Shown piece by piece: positions 13,801 to 21,959 of a stretch of DNA of 64,000 nucleotides. The first letter of the stretch is position 1. The number at the start of each line of letters is the position of its first letter. The stretch is taken from positions 28,682,756-28,746,755 of the forward strand of contig OZ026834.1 in the NCBI GenBank assembly GCA_964023205.1. Reading direction: 5' to 3'. Source of the DNA: Lutraria lutraria (lineage: Eukaryota; Mollusca; Bivalvia; Venerida; Mactridae). The notes beneath the pieces were generated by a model. The model was not told the origin of the DNA, did not search any database, and saw nothing but the letters and a program-made list of their open reading frames with translations. A program made the translations under genes and the position numbers.

Positions 13801-16800
13801 TGCTCTGGAGTGGTGAGCTAAAAATACAACTATAACGTCGAGGGTTCAACGCAACAGTGTCGTAACTCATACTGAAATAAGAGCAAGTTACGACCGTGTT
13901 GCGCTGAGCCCTTGACATATACATTGTAATTTGACCTTCTCAAGAGGTTCAAATGGAGTATTTTATCAACGAACATCAGCACATATGTGGTTATTGTTCA
14001 CAAGGTAGCGTAACTCAACAAATCTGACCTTATTTCGATACATACCTTCAACAGACATGCCCGCCCGCACACATGCCCGATATCTACAAGCTTTACACAA
14101 ATTTCTCGTCACCATGTTTATTTCACAATTATCTTTTTTATTGCACTGATACTTCTCTGGTTCCCGTTCTTTCGCCATACGTCGGAAAAATCCCTGAAAA
14201 AAATGAGAGAATATAGATATTGAGAAACAGTTCAATCAACCGTGTGAACGAAGTCTTCAAACACTGCCATTCTATTACAAATGTTACATGACTTCTAATA
14301 GGCTATAAAGACAGGACGGTCTATAACCAGACTTTGAATTAATTTTTTGTGACTGGCCGCCCGAGTATATACTTTATGAAGAAAACCCTCTAATCTAAAA
14401 CTACAACCCACTAAATCGTAGACTGTTGTAACTATAAAACTCCTGTTTGAAAATAGAAAATGTAGATCTCTTGAATATCTGAGTCTTCTGAAATAAGTTG
14501 TAGAACTGTATTCAGGGTTAATTAAAGCTTCATTTTACACATTGACAGTTGTTTGTTTATGATTCATATATTAAAGAGCGTTGGGTGGGCTGACACTAAT
14601 AAATAGCAAATTCTTATGAATAAAGTAACAATGCTGTATGCTATATGCTGCTCGCTTAATAATGCTTACTTTACACAGAAGAAATTTCTTTACAAGCTCT
14701 AACCTATACAAAAAGAGCCCCGCAAGCTGTGCCGACGTTGGTTTGTTCACCGCCTCACTGAGACCTACCCACCTATGAAGTTTCATGTTGCTACCTTGCA
14801 TAGTTTCTGAGTTATGAGCTACATCAAAGTTTTTGCACAGAGGTAGACGACACTGACACAGTGATCATTGTACAATCAGATTAAAAACTATGCTCTTTTC
14901 TATTTTTCGCTTGGCTATTTTCGAAAAAAGTCAAGTTATAACTAGAAAAAAGTATGATTTTTAATCTAAATATGATATTTTATTAACATATTTCTAAATA
15001 TATACCTTGCAGCCTTCGCACGTAATGGCTCCAAAATGAAATCCTGAAGATGGAGCAGAACAAACACGACATGGTATTTCCGACATCTGCATATCTTTGT
15101 TCGATTCAGTTTCACCTGTAAATATATCTCCCATATTTATAAACAAACATTATGTAGCCTCAAACCAAAAAATAGCAGTCAATGGTATGTAAGGACCAAA
15201 CGACAGTGAACAATCAACCCTTGAAAACCTCATTCCCAGAAAACTTCACTCCCAGAAAACCTCATTCCCAGAAAACTTCACTCCCTGAAAACTTCACTCC
15301 CAGAAAACTTCACTCCCAGAAAACCTCATTCCCTGAAAACTTCACTCCCAGAAAACTTCACTCCCAGAAAACTTCACTCCCAGAAAACCTCATTCCCTGA
15401 AAACTTCACTCCCAGAAAACTTCACTCCCAGAAAACCTCATTCCCTGAAAACTTCACTCCCAGAAAACTTCACTCCCAGAAAACTTCATTCCCTGAAAAC
15501 CTCATTCCCTGAAAACTTCACTCCCAGAAAACTTCACTCCCAGAAAACCTCATTCCCTGAAAACTTCACTCCCAGAAAACTTCATTCCCAGAAAACCTCA
15601 TTCCCTGAAAACTTCACTCCCAGAAAACTTCACTCCCAGAAAACCTCATTCCCAGAAAACCTCATTCCCAGAAAACCTCATTCCCAGAAAACCTCATTCC
15701 CAGAAAACCTCATTCCCAGAAAACTTCACTCCCAGAAAACCGAACAAGCTGAAAACCACACTCCCAGAAAAGCGCACAACCTGAAAACCGCACTCCCTCA
15801 AAACTACTAAATTCAGACAATATTTCTGTACAATGAGAAAGGAACTGGAACCAAAGACTAAGTTTGGTGAAGATCTATAAATCAGTTCATAAAAAGTTCA
15901 GATTTTATGTTCAGGTGATCCCAATAAGGGGCTGATCAGATTTATTTAGACACATAAGTCTGGTTAAAATCCATCAGCTGGTTTAAACAAGGAAGTAGTT
16001 TTTTTCTACTTTTCAGCTTTGGTAACTCATAAATGTGGTATGAGTACAATAACTCAATCTGACGGACTACATTATACGAGTGCTACAGACCAAGTTTCTG
16101 ACTAGTAGTTTTAAATTATATTGCTCACACTGAACAAGAGGCCTACTATCTATCTTATGTAGTGTAACTTCCATACAACAGTCACAAATATGAAGGAGAA
16201 AAGTGGCTGTTACAAGGAAGCGCTTATTGTTGAGAGAGTGAAAATAGAGTAAAACATCAATTAGGGTTGCTGGTATACTATCTTTACAGGGAGGTGGTTG
16301 TTGTTCAGAGGTGTCCGTTCATGGAGGTTACACTGTATTAAAAGCTCATAGTACATCGCCCATTCAGGCAAGGAAATAATATCATACAACAATGTTAACT
16401 AAGCTAAAATTAAGCTTTGAACTGAATAAACCTATGTTACTATCCTTCAAGTATAAATCAATGACAAAAAAGTATCCATACAAAACCATCATTTTGCTCA
16501 GTTACATGTACCAGTATATAACCTATCTTTGCCTAAGGTAATACCTAGCAAATAAGTGTAACATATGTGTTCACCATAATTAGATATCAAAATGTTTTAC
16601 TTTAACGCAATCAGTAATTCAACAAAAAACTAAGTTGCACCTATTCTTTTGTTTGCTTATATGGAGTTTTACGCAACGTTTTGAATCTGGATTGATATGT
16701 TTAGTGAACAAAGCAGGACTAAATGATACAAGACTAGTACATATCATTTATCTGACTTTAATATCTCATGATCTCTTGAAGGGGCCTCAGTGGTCAAATG

Positions 16801-19800
16801 TTTATGGTTCTCTGACTAGTAATCACTAGCCCCTTATTTTTCAGTTTAACTCATCAAAAATGCAAATCTGTCGAAAGAAAAATCTTCAATTTTTTCCCTT
16901 ATTGAGTATATAAAAAACACCAAGGTAGTGCACTCGCCATTTTTTTTCGATTGACGGAAGTGACGAAAATAAGCATGGGTCCTGGCTTTCCTTCTAAAAG
17001 CTGTCAAAACGTTAAAAGTTTGGGCACACTACAACGAAAGCACTACCTTGGTGTTTTTTTTATACACTCAATAAGGGAAAAAATTGAAGATTTTTCATAA
17101 CGTCTGTAAACTTATAAAAATCAGTTAATCGAGTGCCTATGGGCTAGCCCATTACCACTGTGAGTTTGAATCACATCCAAAATCAGACAAAGTTCACATG
17201 TATGAAAGCTGTCCAGCTGGCTATGAGAGGGTCAGTGGTATAACCCAGGGGTACGTCTAGGGTCTACCTTCACCATTTATAAAGCTGAACAAGATGTGTT
17301 TTTGAAACACAATGCCCCCTCAGGGTGACCTTGACCTTTGACCTACTGACCTTAAAATGCACAGTTCCTGTAGAGGTGGTCATCAGGAAACAACATATGA
17401 AGTTTGATGACTGTAGGTGGAAGTGTTTTAAGTTTGGTACAAACAGACAGGCAGACCAAAAATAATATACCCCCTGTTGACACAGGGGCATAAAAATTGT
17501 CAAAAGACACTGGATGTTAGTGCTAAGTTCAACCTCAGTAAAAAATTATATGTCTCCAATGACTTACCTTGCTTCGGTATGTACATGTTTAAACTGACAC
17601 ATTTCTGAAATCGGCAAAACTGACACTGTACACGACTTTCTTTTGTAATAACACACTTTTTATCACGGAGACAAACATACTTCAATTTATCCTGCTTGTA
17701 AGCTCTCATATAAAATTTCTGGAAAAAAAGTATTAAAAAATAAAGCATATTTCAAACTTATAGTACAAAGTCAAAAGGGAGCCAGAACTCCAGTGAAAAT
17801 GTTGGAATTTTAACTAAATAGATGCTAAATTTCCCCTAAGGGACCCATCACCTTTCTCCGAAAGAAAGGCCTTTTTTATGCCATTTTTGGGTCCTGTATT
17901 CTCCCCCATTCCTCAAGTAAAATGTATTATTTTTCCCCATTGAGAGAAAAAATTCGCCATTTAAAAAAAATCATTCAAGATGCTACCTAAAGAAAGAATA
18001 TTAGTCTTTAAAAATTCACAACACAAATTTCACCCATTAAAGGGACCAAATACCCATTCCCCAAAACAATAAAACTAGACAATGCTACACATCAAATATC
18101 TAAGCTCTAGGCATTGTGGTATTGGACAAGAAGATTTTCCAATTGGTTGTCATGGCAACCAGAGTTCTGCATGGAATTAGTTTTTTTAACAACTTTGGTA
18201 GAGCTTCATGCAAGGAACATCCCTCTAAAGTTTCATTGAAATTTGCCGACTGATTAACAAGGAGATGTTGTTTAAGGCAATCATTGATGGAAGCACGGAC
18301 AGACGATGGACATCACACGTTCACAAAAGGTGAAAAGGTGCTAAGGTGAAAAAAAATGCTAAAGAATATCATCTTACCTTACAAGCTTCACAGATAAAGG
18401 CACCACAATAGAAACCAGCAGCTACATCACCACAGACTTGACACGATACATTCTCCATGTGTTTATTCTTACTAGACCTTCTCGAAGGGATCGCCCTTTT
18501 CTTTGGTTTCACCTCACCACTACTTCCAACAGTAGAAACCTTAGAAAAAAAACAAAACAAAATTCCTTCAACAAACAATATCTAGAAATTGATAGATAAC
18601 ATCAAAGACCTATACATTATGTAAGGGTAAGTTAGTACTGGTTAGTATACAGCACAGGAAAACAAGAAAACGAATGCTCCCGCTGAGCGCTCAGTCAAAA
18701 ACAGGCCATAATTTTAACGGATATCAAATCTGACCTGTACTTTATTACCGGGTATTAAACACCTTCATGTAAGAAATTAAACCAATCCATGAAATATTTC
18801 TTAAGTTATCACTCGGAAACCAAAATTCAGACGGACGGAGGGACAGACGGACAGGGTAAAACTTTATACCCTCCCACCATTTTGAATGGCAGGGGCATAA
18901 AAATGGCGTAAAATCCACTGAAATGTGAAAAATGAGAAGTGGGGCATTTAATATGAAATTTTTGGTCTTATAGATTTCAATCCATTCATAATGATGACTG
19001 CATACGAAATTGAAGGGTTTCCTGTGATGGATAATGTTACATTTATTGATTCTTGTATGAAGTGTTTATGAAAACTCTTCAGAGAGAATCAAGGACATAT
19101 ATGACATTTTAAATGCAGATAAGAAAAAGATTCTAAAAAGAAAAAAATACAACAGTTCTCGTTAAATTTCTATTTACTTCTATTTATTCCCAATAGCATT
19201 TAGGCTTCAATTTTCCCAAATCTAAATGGAGAAATTCCCAATGAACATTTTAAACGAAAAAAAAAATCAAAATCAGACATAAAATGACAAAGTTATGACC
19301 ATTATTTGACAAGAAGTATAGTTAACTAGTGAAAATAAACCAGAGAACTTGATTTATTTGGCATCGTCTTTTGATAAAAATAACTGAGTTGTCGCAACTC
19401 CAAATATCCCAATCGAATACCTCGCGAATTCATAAATATCGGGAATAAATACTGAGTTCAATATATTCAAAAATGAGTATGTCCGAAAATACTCAACTTA
19501 AGTCACTACTAGTACTTTATCGTAGAATAATCAGTTTAGTTAATCTGATGAAAGTAATATATTAACAATAAACATATACCTTTAATGTTTGCATTCAATT
19601 TTTTATAATATTGCTTTTACTAAACTTTTGTTTGTTGGACAATTTTTTACATCGTTTGAACATACTAGTAACAGTTTTTCACACTTCCCTACTGTTTGTA
19701 AAACATAACTTCCACAACAACACCAAACTATTATCAATCTATGTTATTATACTTTATTAGATATAAATCACAACTTAAATGTTTAACAGATCAGGTGTGA

Positions 19801-21894
19801 CACACAAATACTAAAGCAACCAGTGTGTTTTGATCCAACTTTAATCCTGCCTGACGACGTCGCGAATTCATAAATACGTGAATAAAGAACAGCTGATTTT
19901 TTTACAAAAAACGCGAAATTTTGACCTCGCAAAAATAAAGCGTTCTACAGTATACAAGACTACAAGTCATGTATCTATAAAATGTAGAGTATCATATTTT
20001 CCTCTCATATTAGCTAAACCAATCCTTCCAGGAAGAATTTTCCATAATAAGTGTTAATGTAGACATTGTTGGAAAACTGGAAAATCTTTCACTGATCTTT
20101 TTTCCAATAATCAGCCAAGAAAATCGGTGAATTTATACTGACCGTCTAAGCTTAAGCTATGAAGTGTGGTCTAAGATAAGTTTTTTTCAGTATTTCGGGA
20201 ACATGACCCATACCCTTGGGATTGGGAATTTGAGCAGTGTTTTACTCAAAATTAAGAAAAAAAATGACTACAATTTTACTAAGTTTAAATGAACACAAAC
20301 ATCCATTGTCTATGATGGAAAGTTTCTCTTGTTTCCATAGACTTAAATTGTTCACGTTAGTTTAACATGTACCCTATATCGTCATTATTTCTTTTTTTTA
20401 TAAAGTATTAATAGGGATCTTTTGTCTGTGATTTGGGAAAAAAGATATTATTTTCGGATGGGAAACCGAATAAAGGCCATAAAATCGGCCAAAACAAAAC
20501 CTGGCTAATGAGGACTCTCATTTTTTAACCTTAAAATGGCATTTTGACTCATGAAGTATACAAAGTAAAGTTTCTGAATTTACACCAAAGGGTCAAATGT
20601 ACTATTTCAACACATTATAGGAAATTATGTCAACTCTTCAAATCATTATCAGCTAAAGATTTGACCCTCACTTTTGATCTAGTAGGCATCCTGTTTTATG
20701 TCAATGGTATTTATGGTTAAAAACTAATTATTTTCAGCTGATTAAAAAAATATAATTCACTCTCATTAGGCTAAGTTGATCCAGCCATGGGTAAAATGTA
20801 TCATACCTAATCAGCCCTTTTTTGGGAAGGGTGGTGGAACCTTTTTCGAGGGGAATTTTGCGTCAAAAATAGGCAAATTGGGGAAAAATTACTAAGTTAA
20901 CAAGCTTAGTGTAAAAAGATATTTTGGTTGGGGAATTTCTTTTCAAATTTGGGGAAAAATACATACTATTCAGCTTGAGGAATGGGGCCGAAAATCATCC
21001 CCAAACTTGTCATAAAAAAGGCCTGCTAATGAGCATGGGTAAAAGTTGAAAATTAATTTTATTTTTTTTGGAAAGCTTAAGCTCTGTGACATGGAAAAAA
21101 TAAAAACCCGGCTGGTCAGGGCCTACCAAAAATTAGACATTCTGGCACATGCAAGAAAACCCTCATCCACGAATACAGTCAAACTGGTGTTAGTGGCCAC
21201 CTCCAAATAAAGGCCATCCTGTGAATAAAGGCCATTCTTTAAAACTGTCATTGATTATTTAGATCAAAATGACCTCCGAAAAAGGGTCACCTGTCAATAA
21301 AGGCCACATATTTGTCTTTCCCAAAGGTGGCCTTTGTTCACAGGTTTGTCTGTATGTGATTCTTACCTGTTGAGCACTGGATGTAGTTCCCCATGACATC
21401 AAATCATCCCAGGTGTAAATTGAGTTGTCTTGAACATTTTCTGATTTAACGACAGGTTTACTTTCTGTTATGGATGACGTGTCATTCTCCGACGAGTTCA
21501 AGTTACGTTTTTTATCGGACGATGAAGAAATTACGCTCGATATTGTCGTAGCCTCAATTTCATCACTGTCATTTTTGTTATCAGCAACTGTAGACAAATT
21601 GTTGGATAATGTTCCACTACCAGATGTCGGCATACATGTTAAGTCATCGAGATCTTCAAGCTGTAGGGAACCGTCCTCAATTTCGGAGAAACTTAACCTT
21701 AAATCATCTGGTAGTGAAATCATAGATAAACTATCCGCACGCTGATGTTTAGGAGATGCCCGACCAGAGTCTGATATGGACGCTGTCTGATTGTCTAAAA
21801 ATTCTGTCGAGTCGATGCTAATCTGCGACAGAAGAGCTTTTTTCGGTCCATGTGTCCTTTTATTAACCTGCGGTGGAACTTGATTATTTTCCAT
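7693..21894 (-). CDS. Nuclear receptor with two DNA-binding domains (2DBD-NR), 11 coding exons
   Basis: Eleven minus-strand exons, each bounded by GT and AG, join with matching phases into 2943 bases (980 residues plus TGA). Domain order: Ser/Asp-rich A/B region (1-205) with a basic KPKKR stretch near 187; DBD1 with zinc Cys 209, 212, 226, 229 and 246, 252, 262, 265; a linker; DBD2 with Cys 296, 299, 313, 316 and 334, 340, 350, 353; hinge 367-700; ligand-binding domain from about 700 with the signature around [13 protein letters not shown] (exon 9) and AF-2 helix PQLFHELI (963-970). P-boxes are CEACKK in DBD1 and CEGCKG in DBD2. From family knowledge, that P-box pair defines the 2DBD-NRs described in flatworms, molluscs and Daphnia. 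It should act in the nucleus as a transcription factor. The ligand is unknown. The ATG at 21894 has A at -3 and G at +4. The 5' UTR exon(s) and polyA site were not located. Confidence 0.93.
7904..8050. repeat. Segment repeated at 46900-47050
   Basis: From catataaat to ctatcgtattt this closely matches 46909-47035 (shared 'tttatagcaagaaaaaatgt'). It sits immediately upstream of the last receptor exon, in intron 10. Class unknown. Confidence 0.65.
8078..8358. repeat. Dispersed repeat in intron 10 (copy 1 of 2)
   Basis: Runs 'ctgctttgacac ... caagtttcattgcaatt ... gactccaaaatatcccctct'. A second copy in the same orientation is in intron 6 (11817-12107). Confidence 0.7.
8464..8638 (-). CDS. 2DBD-NR exon 10: LBD helices 7-9
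   Basis: This exon codes residues 862-919 plus one base. The acceptor is tatcattttcag|GAACATTTC and the donor GAAGAAC|GTGAGT. It enters at phase 0 and leaves at phase 1. [20 protein letters not shown] matches the helix 8 region (D-x-x-E-x-x-x-L-x-A-hydrophobic-hydrophobic-L-F-x-P). It continues into helix 9 ([19 protein letters not shown]). Confidence 0.92.
8784..8957. mobile_element. MITE, CAGTCAAACCTGT family (in intron 9)
   Basis: Starts ACAGTCAAACCTGTATTAG with degenerate 'aataaaggcca' blocks. The right end is eroded (cttagtttacccgagac). Confidence 0.6.
8980..9203. repeat. Dispersed repeat with TGACCT half-sites (copy 2, intron 9)
   Basis: TGACCTTGACCTACTGACCT at 9016-9035 holds three half-sites (spacers 0 and 2). 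It ends cttcgaaagggggcatg, only 19 bases from the exon 9 boundary. Confidence 0.75.
9222..9403 (-). CDS. 2DBD-NR exon 9: LBD signature region
   Basis: This exon codes split Gly801 to residue 861. The acceptor is taatcttacag|GATTTAAG and the donor GTATTCCAG|GTTTGT. It enters at phase 1 and leaves at phase 0. [17 protein letters not shown] is the LBD signature (F, DQ and hydrophobic positions conserved). A dispersed repeat ends 19 bases downstream of the exon end. Confidence 0.92.
9468..9806. mobile_element. MITE with CAGGGCTCGACACTAAC end, interrupted (intron 8)
   Basis: Reverse-complement relative of 23791-24174: shares the CAGGGCTYGACACTAAC end and the interior around 'aaaatctgac' and 'attttgcaagaact'. 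The expected right end is replaced by the 74-bp tandem repeat beginning at 9808. The ends resemble hAT-type elements. Confidence 0.65.
9808..10137. repeat. 74-bp tandem repeat, four units (intron 8)
   Basis: Units start near 9808, 9882, 9956 and 10030 with 'cagaggttaaatttatagta' and are nearly identical. The block then runs into 'gagggccgctctggagag', the end of the CAACCTCT MITE family (compare 28066-28236). It therefore looks like a MITE whose interior was amplified. Confidence 0.8.
10703..10832 (-). CDS. 2DBD-NR exon 8: LBD helix 3 region
   Basis: This exon codes residues 758-800 plus one base. The acceptor is gtttttccag|GCAGGGAAT and the donor TTAGTACCAG|GTTTGTC. It enters at phase 0 and leaves at phase 1. 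It ends [13 protein letters not shown], matching the helix 3 consensus (xxxFAKxxPGF) of nuclear-receptor LBDs. Confidence 0.9.
10887..11008. repeat. Dispersed repeat (GGGAACTAGTTTAAC type), copy 1
   Basis: Runs 'gacttgcactgcacc ... gggaactagtttaac ... attgcatggcggac ... gcaagtgacgg'. A second copy in the same orientation is at 57703-57814. Confidence 0.65.
11147..11395. repeat. Dispersed repeat with TGACCT half-sites (copy 3, intron 7)
   Basis: Contains TGACCTTTGACCTACTGACC at 11196-11215 (direct repeats with spacers 1 and 2) and ends 'ttcttcaaaaggggacata'. Confidence 0.75.
11643..11729 (-). CDS. 2DBD-NR exon 7: start of the ligand-binding domain
   Basis: This 87-base exon codes residues 729-757. 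The acceptor is gttccttacag|GTTTTTGAT and the donor GATCCTAGG|GTAGGT; both ends are phase 0. It codes [20 protein letters not shown] and then FKSKYMDPR. There is no strong motif. The call rests on frame, splice sites and position between hinge and LBD helix 3. Confidence 0.82.
11817..12107. repeat. Dispersed repeat in intron 6 and its flank (copy 2 of 2)
   Basis: Same family and orientation as 8078-8358, ending 'gactccaatataccccctct'. It ends about 130 bases before the exon 6 boundary. Confidence 0.7.
12239..13323 (-). CDS. 2DBD-NR exon 6: long hinge with in-frame minisatellite
   Basis: This exon is 1085 bases and codes split Gly367 to Arg728. The acceptor is tttatttacag|GAAGTCGAA and the donor AATTATCGG|GTATGT. 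It starts with the post-DBD box [17 protein letters not shown] (Lys404) fits a sumoylation consensus. The middle is rich in Ser, Asn and Gln and contains about ten 9-residue repeats of the NQSTISPAM type (556-642). The end, [20 protein letters not shown], looks like LBD helix 1. The length is unusual for a single hinge exon. Confidence 0.9.
12490..12755 (-). repeat. 27-bp coding minisatellite in the receptor hinge exon
   Basis: About ten imperfect 27-bp units encode NQS(T/A/P)(I/V)S(P/S)xx. All stay in frame, so unit gain or loss changes hinge length without a frameshift. The repeat also leaves the opposite strand open, which is not a gene. Confidence 0.85.
13485..13810. repeat. Dispersed repeat 'agacaatgctacacac' (copy 1, intron 5)
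   Basis: Shares 'agacaatgctacacaccaaa', 'gctctaggc' and 'gacaagaagatttt' with 18060-18330 and 58855-59040. Non-coding. Confidence 0.6.
14046..14193 (-). CDS. 2DBD-NR exon 5: second zinc finger of DBD2
   Basis: This exon codes residues 318-366 plus one base. The acceptor is ttttttcag|GGATTTTTC and the donor TCTGTTGAAG|GTATGTAT. It enters at phase 0 and leaves at phase 1. It begins [17 protein letters not shown] and continues [20 protein letters not shown], so the second finger and D-box are intact. Exons 4 and 5 together form a phase 1-1 unit carrying the whole second DBD. Confidence 0.93.
14194..15005. other. Intron 4 of the receptor gene
   Basis: 812 bases between the two exons of DBD2. 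A repeat-like stretch lies about 14690-14880 (gaagtttcatgttgctacct). Nothing else is recognised. Confidence 0.6.
15006..15115 (-). CDS. 2DBD-NR exon 4: linker and first zinc finger of DBD2
   Basis: This exon codes the end of split Gly281 and residues 282-317. The acceptor is atttacag|GTGAAACTG and the donor GGCTGCAAG|GTATAT. It enters at phase 1 and leaves at phase 0. It was too short for a long open frame and was found by the motif [20 protein letters not shown] (296-315), a canonical NR finger with P-box CEGCK. About 30 residues separate the last zinc Cys of DBD1 (265) from the first of DBD2 (296). Confidence 0.93.
15222..15806. repeat. 16-bp minisatellite, about 36 units (intron 3)
   Basis: Two alternating unit types, cctcattcccagaaaa and cttcactcccagaaaa, with C/T and A/T variants (cccagaaaa or ccctgaaaa). 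The last units drift (gaacaagctgaaaacc). It lies in the intron between the two DNA-binding domains. The open frame through it is a by-product. Confidence 0.9.
16160..16337. mobile_element. MITE with TAGTGTAACTTCCAT ends (intron 3)
   Basis: Left TAGTGTAACTTCCATACAAC; right inverse TACAGTGTAACCTCCATGAA. TA at both ends. Related to 41601-41784. Confidence 0.6.
16877..17096. mobile_element. Palindromic MITE with ~55-bp inverted arms (intron 3)
   Basis: Arms 16877-16931 and 17040-17096 are reverse complements with only a few differences (left gaaaaatcttcaattttttc, right ends ttgaagatttttc). The loop is about 108 bases. A transcript of intron 3 would carry a strong hairpin on either strand. Confidence 0.85.
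17287..17491. repeat. Dispersed repeat with TGACCT half-sites (copy 4, intron 3)
   Basis: Four TGACCT half-sites occur in 27 bases (17326-17352), with spacers 0, 1 and 2. It ends with the family-type terminal hairpin (ccccctgttgacacagggg). Confidence 0.75.
17568..17718 (-). CDS. 2DBD-NR exon 3: second zinc finger of DBD1
   Basis: This exon codes residues 231-280 plus one base. The acceptor is ttttttccag|AAATTT and the donor CCGAAGCAAG|GTAAGTC. It enters at phase 0 and leaves at phase 1. It completes the P-box [13 protein letters not shown]. The second finger has C-x5-C-x9-C-x2-C spacing (CLRDKKC, then CQFCRFQKC). The C-terminal extension MYIPKQ leads into the linker to DBD2. Confidence 0.92.
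17825..18010. repeat. Dispersed repeat 'ccccattcctcaag' (intron 2, copy 1)
   Basis: Reverse-complement relative of 20805-21030 (shared 'ggccttttttatg', 'ccccattcctcaag' and 'tatttttcccca'). Confidence 0.55.
18060..18330. repeat. Dispersed repeat 'agacaatgctacacat' (copy 2, intron 2)
   Basis: Same family as 13485-13810. It lies within 50 bases of the exon 2 donor. Confidence 0.55.
18378..18539 (-). CDS. 2DBD-NR exon 2: first zinc finger of DBD1
   Basis: This exon codes residues 177-230. The acceptor is ttttttctaag|GTTTCTACT and the donor GCTTGTAAG|GTAAGATG; both are phase 0. A basic run [16 protein letters not shown] is a likely nuclear localisation signal. The zinc finger has C-x2-C-x13-C-x2-C spacing ([10 protein letters not shown] to CEACK). 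An extra Cys sits in FYCGAF, where most receptors have Tyr (HYG). Confidence 0.92.
18655..18901. repeat. Dispersed repeat ending 'ggcaggggcata' (intron 1)
   Basis: Starts 'aaacaagaaaacgaatgctc' and ends in 'ataccctcccaccattttga' and 'ggcaggggcata'. The layout is like the TGACCT repeat family, but it lacks the half-site cluster. Confidence 0.5.
19250..19412. repeat. Dispersed repeat, inverted relative to 6775-6945 (intron 1)
   Basis: Contains 'catcgtcttttgataaaaat' and 'gttgtcgcaactcc', the reverse complement of the block downstream of the gene. Confidence 0.55.
20178..20510. repeat. Dispersed repeat (CCCATACCCTTGGGATTGGG type), copy 2 (intron 1)
   Basis: Same orientation and order of blocks as 3644-3975. 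Confidence 0.6.
20805..21030. repeat. Dispersed repeat 'ccccattcctcaag' (intron 1, copy 2, inverted)
   Basis: Reverse complement of the family copy at 17825-18010. Confidence 0.55.
21174..21354. mobile_element. MITE, CAGTCAAACCTGT family, next to the exon 1 donor
   Basis: Runs from TACAGTCAAACTGGTGTTAG to cacaggtttgtctgta. Its end lies 12 bases from the exon 1 splice boundary (21367). Confidence 0.75.
21367..21894 (-). CDS. 2DBD-NR coding exon 1: start codon and A/B domain
   Basis: This exon codes residues 1-176, starting MENNQVPPQ. The frame is open upstream to a GTG at 21900, but the first ATG is at 21894 in a good Kozak context. The exon is rich in Ser, Asp and Glu (for example [20 protein letters not shown]), typical of a disordered activation region. 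VKSE fits a sumoylation consensus. The donor at 21367/21366 reads CAG|GTAAGA, phase 0. A MITE ends only 12 bases into the intron. Confidence 0.85.
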
Positions 21895-21896
21895 TG

Positions 21897-21959
21897 TCAC
21901 GTAGACAATAAAAGCAGCATAAAAAGATGTACAGCAACAACAATACCCTCACTTGACAT
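21897..21959 (-). promoter_or_regulatory. Possible upstream ORF just before the receptor start codon
   Basis: A 20-codon ORF (ATG at 21959, A at -3) ends with TGA two bases before the main ATG (TGAcaATG). No splice acceptor AG is apparent between the two, so if this stretch is in the mRNA leader it could restrain translation or require reinitiation. Its peptide is not recognised. Confidence 0.35.

Noticed and set aside
15222..15806. CRISPR-like array
   Set aside because: Contiguous 16-bp units without spacers in an animal intron.
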